From an uncultured Opitutales bacterium (lineage in GTDB: Bacteria > Verrucomicrobiota > Verrucomicrobiia > Opitutales > UBA953), in the NCBI GenBank assembly GCA_934675585.1, contig CAKUQY010000003.1, positions 1 through 64,000 on the forward strand: a stretch of DNA of 64,000 bases, read 5' to 3'. A program made the position numbers and the translations under genes. The notes beneath the pieces were generated by a model, which did not search any database, was not told the origin of the DNA, and saw nothing but the letters and a program-made list of their open reading frames with translations. Shown piece after piece: positions 7,980 to 16,562 of this stretch (positions are counted from its first letter, which is position 1; the number at the start of each line of letters is the position of its first letter).

Positions 7980-9026
7980 TTACAAAATGCCAGCTGTTTC
8001 GTTGAAGCCAAGCGCGAGATTCATCAATTGCAAGGCTTGACCCGAAGCGCCTTTGACGACATTGTCGATGCACGAAGTGATGACAAAATTGCCCGTGCGT
8101 TTGTCAAAAACCGCCGAAATATCCGCGCGATTCGTTCCCGCGACATGAGCGGTGTCGGGGAATTTTCCGCTTGGCAAAATCGCGACAAATGGCTTGTCGT
8201 CATACGCTTTCATCCAGCAATTATAAAGTTGCTCGAGCGTTGCCCCGTTTGCGGGAACGGTAATAGTTGTCGAAATTCCGCGTTTCATTGGCGCGAGATG
8301 TGGACAAAATTGCACGATTATTGGCGTTCCCGCCGCGAGTGAAAGTTGCTCTTCGATTTCAGAAAGATGGCGATGTTTTGGCAAGCCGTAAGCTTTTGCC
8401 GATTCGTCGCGTTCGCAATAAGCATAAGCCAAGTCGGTTTTTTTGCCTGCGCCCGAAACACCCGAATAAGAATTGATAACGCAGGTTCCCGCGGCTGGGC
8501 GAATCAAACCTGCGCGCAATAATGGCACGAGCGGAATTTGAATGCTGGTTGGGTAGCAACCTGGGCAAGCCACGAGCGATGCTTTTTTCCAATTGTCATC
8601 TTTTGCAAGTTCGGGAACGACATACGGCGAAGCTTTCATCAATTCGACATCAGGATGCGGTTTGCCGTAATATTCTTCATAAATTGCGGGATCGTTCAAA
8701 CGAAAATCTGCCGACAAATCAAAAACACGTTTGCCTGCGGCAACGAGCGGACGTGCATATTCGGCGGCAACACCATGCGGGAGCGCCAAAAACCAAACAT
8801 CAATCGACTCGTTGCAAATCGCTTGCGGGTCAGCTTGGATAAAAGTCAGCCCGTGCGGTATGCTTTCGCGAAATTGTGGCATCACATCAGCCAAGAGCGT
8901 TCCCGCAAGCGAGCGGGAACACACGCAGGCCAATTCTGCATTTGGGTGGCGCGAGAGCAAGCGCACTAATTCTTCGCCTGCATAACCGCTCGCGCCAACA
9001 ATGCCTACTTTTACTTTCCTACTCAT
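7980..9026 (-). CDS. argC: N-acetyl-gamma-glutamyl-phosphate reductase
   Basis: NADP-dependent reductase of arginine synthesis (N-acetylglutamyl phosphate to the semialdehyde). The NAD(P)-binding start VKVGIVGASGYAGEELVRLL is followed by the catalytic Cys in ACPGCYPTSIQIPL and by the CPHLAPMKRGI histidine motif. I chose the ATG at 9024-9026 (MSRKVKVGIVGA), giving 348 residues; an ATG at 9036-9038 inside the last codons of the upstream galactosidase gene would add four. The overlap or near-overlap suggests one transcript with the GH35 gene, an odd pairing. argB is 48 kb away at 56931, so the arginine genes are dispersed. Confidence 0.95.
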   Translation of the reverse strand: MSRKVKVGIVGASGYAGEELVRLLSRHPNAELACVCSRSLAGTLLADVMPQFRESIPHGLTFIQADPQAICNESIDVWFLALPHGVAAEYARPLVAAGKRVFDLSADFRLNDPAIYEEYYGKPHPDVELMKASPYVVPELAKDDNWKKASLVACPGCYPTSIQIPLVPLLRAGLIRPAAGTCVINSYSGVSGAGKKTDLAYAYCERDESAKAYGLPKHRHLSEIEEQLSLAAGTPIIVQFCPHLAPMKRGISTTITVPANGATLEQLYNCWMKAYDDKPFVAILPSGKFPDTAHVAGTNRADISAVFDKRTGNFVITSCIDNVVKGASGQALQLMNLALGFNETAGIL

Positions 9027-9031
9027 TATTT

Positions 9032-10915
9032 TTACCATTCATTATTACGATTAATCGTCTTTTTGCCCGAATCGGTATTGCGGAATGGGAAACCTTTGAT
9101 TTCTGCCGGTTTTTCCATTGGGCAAAATTCGATCACATCAATAATATTTTTTCCTTTTTTCAAGAATGGCGCTGGACAATACAAGCGTTGTTGAGGTCCA
9201 ATTTCCCAATAACGACCAAGATTGCGACCATTCACAAACACAACGCCTTTATGCCAATTTGACATATCCAAGAACGTATCTTGAACTTTGGCGAGCGTCA
9301 ATGTTGCGCGATAATGTCCACCTGGGAATTTGTTCGCGGGAACGGGTTTTGCGGCAGCGATTTCAGAATATTCGAGCGGCTTACTAAGCACGGTCCAATT
9401 TTTGAGTTCCTTGCCATTAAGCGTTACTTTACCGTAAATGCCCTTGCGGTCTTTTTCCATTAAATTGCCGAAATTGATGTGTCCCATACCTTCGACGAGC
9501 ACTGTCAATTCAACAGGTTTATTGCGCTCGGGAACATTAACGGTCGCTTTTTTTACATCTTTACGATAAATGGTTGCGACGATTTTGCCATCGAGCATAA
9601 TTTGTGCCCAGTCGTTAAGATGCTCAAATTCAAGCGTTCCCGCAGGACCAATTGGCAATTTGGTTTTATAAATCGCGAGCCCTTGATTTTGTCCCCAAGC
9701 TTCAAAATAAGTCGGCTGACCTTTGGCTTTCACGGGAACGCAATAAGCGTCGAGTGGCGCAATGAATTTTGGCTTGAATGGACGCGTTTCCATCGCCGGA
9801 ATATCTTTTGGCGGCTTGGGAACGTTTTTAATATACTTGCAAATGATATTGCGATATTGTTCGTACTCGGGCATTAATTTACCATTTTCAGCGACAGGCG
9901 AGCCATAGTCATAGCTCGTCAAGTCTGCCGTATATTCGCCTGGACCTTCAGTATTTGCGCCCGCCGTGAAGCCAAAATTAGTTCCGCCATGGAAAACAAA
10001 CAAACTAAACGACTTATTATTTTGCATATACCATTCGATTGATTGCGATAAGTTTGTTGGCGACCAATTGCCCTCGCCCCAGTGGCGCAACCAACCTGGG
10101 TAAGTTTCTGATGAAAACGCGGGAGCGCCAGGATTATTGCGGCGCGCCGCGTCAAACTGCGCATCGTTCTGCGCGGGATCCATACCGACGGCAACGCCCG
10201 GCAAAACCACGCCGCGCATGTGGTAATCGCTTGCGCCGTCAGAAGTATAAAACGGTCCAAATCCTTCTTTTTCCCAAAATGATTTCAGCCATTTCATGTA
10301 TTCGGTTTCGCGACGGTAAAACGAGCCATATTCATTTTCGAGCTGTGTCATAATGATTGGGCCACCGTTTTGGACAAGAAATGGTTTTGCCACTTTAGCA
10401 ATTGCTTTTAACCAACGTGTTTGCGCTTTCATAAAATCAGGATCTTTCAATGTGCGCATACCCGTATCTGGTTTTTCGTAAAGATAAGTTGGAATGCCTC
10501 CTGCGTCCCATTCGCCGCAAACATAAGGCCCCGGACGGAAAAGCACCCACATTTCTTCTTCTTGGCAAAGCTTCAAAAATGCCGCGATATCATTTTCGCC
10601 TGACCAATCAAATTTGCCTTCTGTTTTCTCAATGCCGTTCCAAAAAATATAAAATGCAATCGTGTTCAAGCCCATTGCTTTTGCAGTTTGAATACGATGG
10701 CGCCAATATTCTTTAGGAATGCGTTGTGGGTGAATTTCTGCACCACGAATTTGGAAAGGTTTACCATTGAGCAAAAACTCGCCAAAATCTTTCCCGCCAT
10801 CTTTAAATGAAAATTTTTGAGGTTTGCCATTGGGAACGTCTTCTGCGGGAGCGGACCACGCAACGACTGGTGCCAAGGCCAGGACTGTCAACGCTAATAA
10901 TTTTGATAATTTCAT
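9032..10915 (-). CDS. GH35 beta-galactosidase, exported
   Basis: 627 residues. A signal peptide (KLSKLLALTVLALAPVVAWSA, cleavage near 21-24) is followed by a GH35 TIM barrel. Family motifs: GAEIHPQRIPKEYWRHRI (58-75), RPGPYVCGEWDAGGIP (127-142), the acid/base in QLENEYGSF (Glu195) and the nucleophile in SSETYPGW (Glu270). The C-terminal half holds beta-sandwich domains, including FVNGRNLGRYWEIGPQ typical of the last GH35 domain. It would release beta-linked galactose outside the cytoplasm. A TATAAT (10942-10947, minus strand) leaves a leader of about 20 nt. Confidence 0.92.
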   Translation of the reverse strand: MKLSKLLALTVLALAPVVAWSAPAEDVPNGKPQKFSFKDGGKDFGEFLLNGKPFQIRGAEIHPQRIPKEYWRHRIQTAKAMGLNTIAFYIFWNGIEKTEGKFDWSGENDIAAFLKLCQEEEMWVLFRPGPYVCGEWDAGGIPTYLYEKPDTGMRTLKDPDFMKAQTRWLKAIAKVAKPFLVQNGGPIIMTQLENEYGSFYRRETEYMKWLKSFWEKEGFGPFYTSDGASDYHMRGVVLPGVAVGMDPAQNDAQFDAARRNNPGAPAFSSETYPGWLRHWGEGNWSPTNLSQSIEWYMQNNKSFSLFVFHGGTNFGFTAGANTEGPGEYTADLTSYDYGSPVAENGKLMPEYEQYRNIICKYIKNVPKPPKDIPAMETRPFKPKFIAPLDAYCVPVKAKGQPTYFEAWGQNQGLAIYKTKLPIGPAGTLEFEHLNDWAQIMLDGKIVATIYRKDVKKATVNVPERNKPVELTVLVEGMGHINFGNLMEKDRKGIYGKVTLNGKELKNWTVLSKPLEYSEIAAAKPVPANKFPGGHYRATLTLAKVQDTFLDMSNWHKGVVFVNGRNLGRYWEIGPQQRLYCPAPFLKKGKNIIDVIEFCPMEKPAEIKGFPFRNTDSGKKTINRNNEW

Positions 10916-10974
10916 ATTTTTATAGTTAGGGTTATGTAACCATTATAAAGTCTAAATCACGTTCCCGCGAACAA

Positions 10975-11025
10975 AAAAAAAAAGCGTTCCCGCGAAGCAT
11001 TTTCACGGGAACGCCCTTTTTAAAC
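10975..11025 (-). terminator. terminator after the ROK kinase gene
   Basis: GCGTTCCCG (10984-10992) pairs with CGGGAACGC (11006-11014) around a short loop. On the minus strand the stem is followed by about 12 T. A strong intrinsic terminator again made from the iterated motif; weakly T-rich on the other side. Confidence 0.8.
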
Positions 11026-11035
11026 AAACGTTCAG

Positions 11036-12430
11036 TTATTTTTTAGGAATTGCAGGCAATGATGCAGCCGCAATTGCTTGGCCGTGGCGTTTATCTTTTT
11101 CGTCAGGTACAACGAGGTTAATGTTGAGTTCTGGGAACTCGCCTTTAAGCACTTCGTTTGCTTTGTCGATGATAATTGAACCACCTTCGCCCGAAGTTAC
11201 GCGGCCCATAATGAGCAAGTTTTCATACGCGTAAAATTCAGCAAAGTGTGCGAGCGTATAGCCAAAGCAAATACCAATAGCTTCGTAAACTTTACGAGCG
11301 CGTGGATCGTTGGCTTTCATCAATTTTTGCAATTCTTCAAGTTTTTCTGGCAAACGCATTTCTGCGGGAAGTTCAATGCCCGCGAGAGGAATCAAACGTC
11401 CCGTGCCTTGTTGCGAGAAATATTGAACACCGCAGCCAAGATCGCCCGACCATTCGTCTGCTGGACCGTTTTCGCGGTAATCCACGGGAACGAATGCGAG
11501 TTCAGAAATCCAATTCGTCATATGACCTTCTGGATCGACATAGCCAGCGGCAACCGATGTTCCCATCGCGATACCGAGAACGGCATTTTTGTTCATGCTC
11601 ATCGATCCCGCGAGTGCGGTAACGTCGCCGTCGTTGATCACTTCAAATGGCACGCCCCATTCTTTTGCGATGTCAACAAACATATTTTTCACGCGTTTTT
11701 CAAAAAGCACAGGGTCTTTCACGCCACGGAAAAGTGATGCGACACCCACACGATTATTGATATAGTCGCCAGCAGAAGAACCGCCAATTGCATCAACATG
11801 TGGCAAATGTGCCGCTGCGAGTTTGAGCGAATCCATAATGCCTGCGTAGTGATATTCTGGATCTGCTTGGAAATATGGGTCCCATTTTACTTCTTCTGAG
11901 AATACGACTTTGCCATCGATAAGTGCTGCGCATTTGCGGTCAGAACCACCAAGGTCAAATCCAATACGGCAACCATCAAGATTGCGGCCGAGTGGCAAGT
12001 GTGATGCAGCTTCTTTTGGCAAACCTGCTTCATCAACAGCGATGATTTCCAAATCTTCGCCGAAAAGTTGTTTTACAAAGCCAACATCAAATTCGCGTTC
12101 GCCGCCTTTGCAGTAACATTTTTTAAGCATATCAGCAATGCAATCTGCATATTTGCCCGAAACATAAACTTTTGTACCACCACGCGCCCAAAGCAAAAAC
12201 TTTACAAGGCGTTCAACATAAGTTTTATTCAATGGCGCAAATTCTGCCGTGCAAGGCAAACAAACCGTACGGAAAACCGAAGCGGTTCCGTCTGGGCGCT
12301 CAAGGCCAATCGCGAGCGGCGCTGCATCGGGCGTTCCCGCGGCGAGCTTGCGATATTCGCGGTTCCACAACACTGCGGGAACAAACGCTTTATCAATTTC
12401 TGGAACAAATTTTGGGCTAACTTTAATCAT
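11036..12430 (-). CDS. ROK/hexokinase-family sugar kinase
   Basis: 464 residues, about 150 more than a minimal ROK kinase because of an N-terminal extension. The ATPase core begins with CRIGFDLGGSDRKCAALIDG (phosphate-1 loop) and continues through GGSSAGDYINNR, VINDGDVTALAGS (catalytic Asp) and GIAMGTSVAAGYVDPEG (phosphate-2). No typical ROK zinc motif is obvious. It lies just downstream of nagB, so an amino-sugar or glucose kinase role is plausible. I preferred the ATG at 12428-12430 (MIKVSPKF) over an in-frame TTG at 12470-12472 that would fall inside a spacer hairpin. Confidence 0.8.
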   Translation of the reverse strand: MIKVSPKFVPEIDKAFVPAVLWNREYRKLAAGTPDAAPLAIGLERPDGTASVFRTVCLPCTAEFAPLNKTYVERLVKFLLWARGGTKVYVSGKYADCIADMLKKCYCKGGEREFDVGFVKQLFGEDLEIIAVDEAGLPKEAASHLPLGRNLDGCRIGFDLGGSDRKCAALIDGKVVFSEEVKWDPYFQADPEYHYAGIMDSLKLAAAHLPHVDAIGGSSAGDYINNRVGVASLFRGVKDPVLFEKRVKNMFVDIAKEWGVPFEVINDGDVTALAGSMSMNKNAVLGIAMGTSVAAGYVDPEGHMTNWISELAFVPVDYRENGPADEWSGDLGCGVQYFSQQGTGRLIPLAGIELPAEMRLPEKLEELQKLMKANDPRARKVYEAIGICFGYTLAHFAEFYAYENLLIMGRVTSGEGGSIIIDKANEVLKGEFPELNINLVVPDEKDKRHGQAIAAASLPAIPKK

Positions 12431-12461
12431 AATTTTTTTATTGAGTGGTTTAATTTGAGCA

Positions 12462-12500
12462 ACGCCCGCCAATCGTTTCTTGCGATTCGAAGACGGGCGT
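12462..12500 (-). other. hairpin in the nagB to ROK-kinase spacer
   Basis: ACGCCCG (12462-12468) pairs with CGGGCGT (12494-12500), with inner AATCG/CGATT pairing. No T-run follows on the minus strand, so it is not a classical terminator. It may protect or modulate the mRNA between the two cistrons. Confidence 0.4.
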
Positions 12501-12528
12501 ATGTTTTAAAATATCGTAATTCTAAGAA

Positions 12529-13284
12529 TTAGAGTTTTGCAGCTGCGGCTGTGTCGAGCACAAACTCGCAATCTGCGTGATTTTGCAACCAGCTTGCTGG
12601 GCACATTTCCGAAGGAGCGTCTTTTACCGAACGTTTGATAATGTCTGCCTTGCCTTCGCCCCAAGCGAGAAGAATGACTTTTTTCGCATCGAGAATCGTG
12701 CCAACACCCATTGTAACTGCTGAGGTTGGGACTTCTTCGATTTTGCCGTGGAAGAACAAACGCGCGTTGTCTTTGATAGTGAGTTCATCGAGTGTTACTT
12801 GGTGTGTGCGCGTTTCTGGTCCGCATGGAGGTTCATTAAAACCAATGTGTCCAGTGCGGCCAATTCCGAGAATTTGAATATCAACGCCACCCGCAGTTTT
12901 AATGTCTGCGTCGTATTGTGCGCAAGCAGCAGCAACTTGATCTTGTGGCACCATGCCGTTAGGAACGTGTGTTTTGTTTTTATCGATATCTACATGATCA
13001 AAAAGTTCGCTATTCATAAAATAACGATAGCTTTGGTCGTGTGTGCCTGGCAAACCATAATATTCATCGAGATTAAAAGTCGTCACATTTTTAAAGCTAA
13101 GACCTTCTTCTTTGTGCAAACGAATCAATTCTTTGTAAAGCACAACTGGAGTTGAACCCGTTGCTAAGCCAAGAATCGCTTCTTTGCCTTCGGCTGCGCG
13201 AGCGCGAATAAGAGCTGCAATCTCAGCCGCAACAGCTTTAACTGCTTGTTCTTTTGTTGGAGAAACTGTAACTTTGATACTCAT
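12529..13284 (-). CDS. nagB: glucosamine-6-phosphate deaminase
   Basis: 251 residues, aldose/ketose isomerase-like fold. It converts glucosamine-6-phosphate to fructose-6-phosphate and ammonia. LGLATGSTPVVLYKELI (phosphate loop), TFNLDEYYGLP (catalytic Asp), and LGIGRTGHIGFNEP with the ring-opening histidine are all present. Together with the adjacent sugar kinase it points to amino-sugar use. The leader is about 35 nt and has no Shine-Dalgarno sequence. Confidence 0.95.
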   Translation of the reverse strand: MSIKVTVSPTKEQAVKAVAAEIAALIRARAAEGKEAILGLATGSTPVVLYKELIRLHKEEGLSFKNVTTFNLDEYYGLPGTHDQSYRYFMNSELFDHVDIDKNKTHVPNGMVPQDQVAAACAQYDADIKTAGGVDIQILGIGRTGHIGFNEPPCGPETRTHQVTLDELTIKDNARLFFHGKIEEVPTSAVTMGVGTILDAKKVILLAWGEGKADIIKRSVKDAPSEMCPASWLQNHADCEFVLDTAAAAKL

Positions 13285-13324
13285 ATTTTTAATGTATTTG
13301 AAGTTAAAGAGGTATGTAGTTCAT

Positions 13325-13353
13325 ATTCTAATCATTTCGTTCCCGTAGCGCAA
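13325..13353 (-). promoter_or_regulatory. nagB promoter
   Basis: Minus-strand TTGCGC (13348-13353), 17-bp spacer, TAGAAT (13325-13330). Transcription would start near 13318, about 35 nt before the ATG. Confidence 0.55.
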
Positions 13354-13366
13354 ATATAAAAACAAA

Positions 13367-14335
13367 TTATCCGCGCGGATGAGATTTTTTATGAATGTTT
13401 TTAAGGCGCGCCAAAGTAATGTGCGTGTAAATTTGCGTTGTCGCGAGCGAGGCGTGCCCAAGTTGCTCTTGCACCACGCGAATATCTGCGCCATTATCGA
13501 GCATGTGCGTCGCGCAAGAATGTCGCAATTTGTGCGGCGTGATATCCATCGGCAATTGCGCTAATTTTAAATAACGTCGCAAATGCGCGCGCACCATCTC
13601 GGGCTCGATCGGATTTCCAATCGTTCCCGCAAAAACAAAAGTCGCGTTGGCGGGAACGTATTGATAATATTTTTTGAGAGCGTTCATTGCGGTTTGCCCA
13701 GCGGGAACGATGCGCTCTTTCTTGCCCTTGCCCAAAACTTTTATCAAGCTCGAAGAAAAATCAACGCGTTCCCGCCGCAAATTGCAAAGTTCACTAATGC
13801 GCAATCCCGCGCCGTAAAGCAACGTCAAAATCGCTTCATCGCGCGCGGCAACTTCTTCGCTAATCAATTCTTTTTTGAGCGCTTCACGCGGCATTTGCAT
13901 CAAGGTGAGCGCTTGTTTTTCGCTTAAAAATTTAGGGAGTGTTTTTGATAACTTTGGCAAAACAAGTCCCGTCAACGGCGAAACTTTTATGTAATTTTTT
14001 AAGCGCAAAAATTTATAAAACGAATGTAGCGCCGCCATCCAAAGTTTTATCGTTTTGCGCGCAAACGGCGTTTCGTTGGGTTTGCCATAAACTTCGCCAT
14101 TTTGACAATCAATTACAAATGTGCGAAAAGCACGCAATTTCAAACTTTCCCACTTGCCCTCAAAACCAAGTTCCCGCGACGCCCATAACGCAAATTGCGT
14201 CAGCGCATGTTCATAATTCAAAATCGTGCGCTCCGAAAAACGTCGCTCATTGCGCAAATAATCAATAAATTGATAAATGCGCCCACAACCTGGAATTTGC
14301 GGCGCATTTTCTTCGGAAACAACTTCGAGTCCCAT
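13367..14335 (-). CDS. XerC/XerD-type tyrosine recombinase
   Basis: 322 residues. An N-terminal SAM-like core-binding domain (IYQFIDYLRNERRFSERTILNYEHAL, about 20-45) is followed by the catalytic domain. The residues are complete: Arg in GAGLRISELCNL, Lys in LGKGKKERIVP, His-x-x-Arg in PHKLRHSCATH, His in LGHASLATTQ and Tyr in QIYTH. Length and domain order match chromosome-dimer-resolving XerC/D rather than a phage integrase. It starts directly after the queF stop (0 bp), as part of an eda-like / queF / xer run. No dif-like site was identified nearby. Confidence 0.88.
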   Translation of the reverse strand: MGLEVVSEENAPQIPGCGRIYQFIDYLRNERRFSERTILNYEHALTQFALWASRELGFEGKWESLKLRAFRTFVIDCQNGEVYGKPNETPFARKTIKLWMAALHSFYKFLRLKNYIKVSPLTGLVLPKLSKTLPKFLSEKQALTLMQMPREALKKELISEEVAARDEAILTLLYGAGLRISELCNLRRERVDFSSSLIKVLGKGKKERIVPAGQTAMNALKKYYQYVPANATFVFAGTIGNPIEPEMVRAHLRRYLKLAQLPMDITPHKLRHSCATHMLDNGADIRVVQEQLGHASLATTQIYTHITLARLKNIHKKSHPRG

Positions 14336-14755
14336 TTAACAATTGGCGGGCTTTTTGCCGTGCCGTGCAGTAACGGTAATCCCAATGCCACCGCGCGCAT
14401 TAAAATCGCCAATAACTTCACAATATTTTGGCTTTAACGCCGCCACCAAATCGTCGAGAATTTGATTCACCGTGTGTTCGTGAAACGCACCTTCATTGCG
14501 ATAGCTCCACAAATAAAGCTTGAGCGATTTTGATTCTACAATCTTTTTCGCGGGAACGTAACGAATAATAATCGTCGCAAAATCAGGTTGCCCCGTTGCC
14601 GGACAAACGCAAGTAAATTCGTTTGTTTTTAATTCAATCATATAATCGCGCTTAGCGTGGCTCGGGAACGCTTCTAACTTGCGCGTCGGAGCATTGCGCG
14701 CGGCTGGATTGGAACCAATGGAAAGTCCCGTTAAATCTTTTTTTGAAGTAATCAT
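14336..14755 (-). CDS. queF: NADPH-dependent 7-cyano-7-deazaguanine reductase
   Basis: 139 residues, unimodal (short) QueF of the T-fold. It reduces preQ0 to preQ1 in queuosine synthesis. The active-site Cys lies in EFTCVCPATGQPDFA, the QueF NADPH motif appears as ESKSLKLYLWSYRNEGAFHEH, and a C-terminal GDFNARGGIGITV follows. The ATG at 14753-14755 gives MITSKKDLTGLSIGSNP; upstream in-frame codons have no family similarity. It starts 1 bp after the upstream aldolase-like gene. Confidence 0.93.
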   Translation of the reverse strand: MITSKKDLTGLSIGSNPAARNAPTRKLEAFPSHAKRDYMIELKTNEFTCVCPATGQPDFATIIIRYVPAKKIVESKSLKLYLWSYRNEGAFHEHTVNQILDDLVAALKPKYCEVIGDFNARGGIGITVTARHGKKPANC

Positions 14756-14756
14756 T

Positions 14757-15389
14757 TTAAGAGTGTGCAATTGCAAGTGTTTCTTGTGTGCGGCGCGTAA
14801 TTTCAGCCCAATCTTCTGCCGCAATCAAATCTTCTGGGCAAATCCAAGCAGCGCCAACGCCCACCACTGACGGATGGTCAAGCCATTGCTTCATATTGCT
14901 ATTATTCAAACCGCCAGTCGCAATAATTTGTGGATTCATTTGGCTAAACGCAGCACATTCGGCACTCAACAAATTGATGCCCACCGCGTCCGCTGGGAAA
15001 AAGTTTAAAACATTGTAGCCACGAGCCAAAGCGCGCGACATATTCGAGGGCGTCATAATTCCGGGAATCATCGGCAAACCTTCTTCAGTAGCGCGATCGA
15101 GCACCAACGGGTCAAAACCTGTCGTAATCGCAAAACGCGCGCCGCACATATGCGCCGCACTCACTTGGTCGCAAGTAATAATATCTGCCACGCCCACAAA
15201 CATTTCTGGTAAATCTGTCGCAACCGTTTGAATCGCCGCATCAAATTCTTTTGAGCGCACCGTAATAGCAACCAAATCACAACCACCCGCCATCAACGCA
15301 TAACAAAGCGGCAACGCTTTTTCTGGACTATCAAGTGTCGCAAACGGCAACACGCGGATATTTTTAATGTGTTCAAGAATCGCTTCCAT
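14757..15389 (-). CDS. KDPG/KHG aldolase-like protein lacking the Schiff-base lysine
   Basis: 210 residues of the Eda family (class I aldolase barrel): ALPLCYALMAGGCDLVAITVRSKEF, IITCDQVSAAHMCGARFAITTGFDP, MTPSNMSRALARGYN and the final IATGGLNNSN phosphate loop. In E. coli Eda the Schiff-base lysine lies in FKFFPAE. Here the codon reads AAC, giving YNVLNFFPADAVG, with Asn129 in that position. So either the enzyme is inactive as a KDPG aldolase or it has another role. The ATG at 15387-15389 lies 7 nt after a TATAAT box, so the transcript is probably leaderless. Earlier in-frame codons (to 15434) would overlap the promoter. Confidence 0.85.
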   Translation of the reverse strand: MEAILEHIKNIRVLPFATLDSPEKALPLCYALMAGGCDLVAITVRSKEFDAAIQTVATDLPEMFVGVADIITCDQVSAAHMCGARFAITTGFDPLVLDRATEEGLPMIPGIMTPSNMSRALARGYNVLNFFPADAVGINLLSAECAAFSQMNPQIIATGGLNNSNMKQWLDHPSVVGVGAAWICPEDLIAAEDWAEITRRTQETLAIAHS

Positions 15390-15396
15390 AAGATTA

Positions 15397-15402
15397 ATTA
15401 TA
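15397..15402 (-). promoter_or_regulatory. -10 box of the aldolase-like / queF / xer transcript
   Basis: Minus-strand TATAAT, 7 nt from the ATG. No good -35 hexamer was found at 16-18 bp; an iterated-motif copy occupies that place. Confidence 0.5.
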
Positions 15403-15434
15403 AACAAAATTGCGCGGGAACGCGATAGTATCAT

Positions 15435-15788
15435 TGCACCAACAGCACTGCGGGAACGCGCTTTTGAAAAAAGTTAAGATTTAAAAGTTTAAAGTTAAAA
15501 TTAAGATTCCCTGCGTTGCCTTAGCAACGTAGCCAAAAAATCTTCGCGCCTTTGTATTCTTCGTGTGAGATTTTTCCGTTCCCGCAAAATAATACCCGCG
15601 GGAATGATTTTTTATCACCGAATTAACCGAATTAAACCCAATTTCTTCGGGTGAAAATTTCCCGTTCCCGCGCATCCTCAAAAATATTTGTGGTATTTGC
15701 GTTTCATTTGCGAAATCGGCGTTAAAATCAAGCGTCCCCGCGAGATAATGCCCGCGGGAACGCTTTTTTTTTAGTTTTCTATTTTCAA
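15435..15788. repeat. gene-free spacer with word-like repeats
   Basis: No convincing gene; the short open frame across it is made of repeat words. It holds a phrase of the type CACCGAATTAACCGAATTAAAC also found near 21645 and 42412, several iterated-motif copies, and near 15742-15772 an imperfect hairpin (GCGTCCCCGCG / CGCGGGAACGC) followed by nine T on the plus strand. The last may terminate the PEP-CTERM gene on the minus strand only weakly. Confidence 0.5.
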
Positions 15789-16562
15789 TTATTTGCGACG
15801 GCGGCGGCGCGTTCCCGCCAAAGCCAACGCAAGCGTTCCCGCAAGCAAACCAAACGCCGACGGCTCGGGAACATATTTGATCGAAATCGTCTTGCCGTCT
15901 TTGCTTTGCGTCGCGGTGTAATCGTTCACCACTTTCCCGTCAACCATAATCGCGATGTCTTTAAACCCAGAGTAAGATTCATAACTATCAACCTTCGTAT
16001 CCGCCGAAACCAAACGGATCGTCTGCTCTTTTAAAAGTTCTGCACTGCGAAAATTCAATGTAAACGTGTCTGACGAACTCATTCCGACCGTTCCCGCGCC
16101 ATCGACAAGCGGCTTGCCCAAATCCGCCGACGCAATATCCCAAATACACGAATAAAAATAAATGTTCGAATTTGAATCTATCGAAAAATGCGTTCCCGAA
16201 GACAAGTTGCTGTAAATATCAGTATCACCAAGATTCGAAAACACAATATTCCCGCCAAGAACCGAACCAACATTAGCACCAAAATAGCATCTGTTCACAC
16301 CATTGAAAGTAAATCCGTCAAAATTAACACCCGAACCAATCCTAACTTCAATAGCGTCAATAGAGGCGTTCGAATCAATTAGCACATCCTTATATGTTCC
16401 CTGATCTAATAAATTTAAACTATAAAAAGAGTCTGATTCTGCGTTAAACGTGAAGCTCCGCTTGTTCCCGCCTTCGTCTGTATACGTTCCCGTCGGCGCG
16501 TCAGCAAATGCGGCGAGCGTTCCCGCGGTGAAAAGTGTTGAAATAAAAATTAAATTTTTCAT
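15789..16562 (-). CDS. small PEP-CTERM-type surface protein
   Basis: 257 residues. A signal peptide (KNLIFISTLFTAGTLAAFA, cleavage near 20) is followed by a secreted beta-rich domain with many Ser, Asn, Gly and Asp. The C-terminus is a sorting tail: VPEPSAFGLLAG, a hydrophobic helix (TLALALAG) and a basic RRRRRK end. In the PEP-CTERM/exosortase system this tail is cut and the protein passed to the envelope. No exosortase gene is in the window. The passenger function is unknown; it looks like a short relative of the beta-strand-repeat proteins such as the one at 17474. The ATG lies in an A-rich stretch with TATTAT 5 nt upstream. Confidence 0.85.
   Translation of the reverse strand: MKNLIFISTLFTAGTLAAFADAPTGTYTDEGGNKRSFTFNAESDSFYSLNLLDQGTYKDVLIDSNASIDAIEVRIGSGVNFDGFTFNGVNRCYFGANVGSVLGGNIVFSNLGDTDIYSNLSSGTHFSIDSNSNIYFYSCIWDIASADLGKPLVDGAGTVGMSSSDTFTLNFRSAELLKEQTIRLVSADTKVDSYESYSGFKDIAIMVDGKVVNDYTATQSKDGKTISIKYVPEPSAFGLLAGTLALALAGTRRRRRK

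Noticed and set aside
12470..12472. TTG start for the ROK kinase
   Set aside because: Falls in a spacer hairpin; the ATG at 12430 is preceded by the A-rich leader usual here.
15481..15681. 66-codon minus-strand open frame
   Set aside because: Consists of the intergenic repeat words and iterated motif; no start signal or homology.
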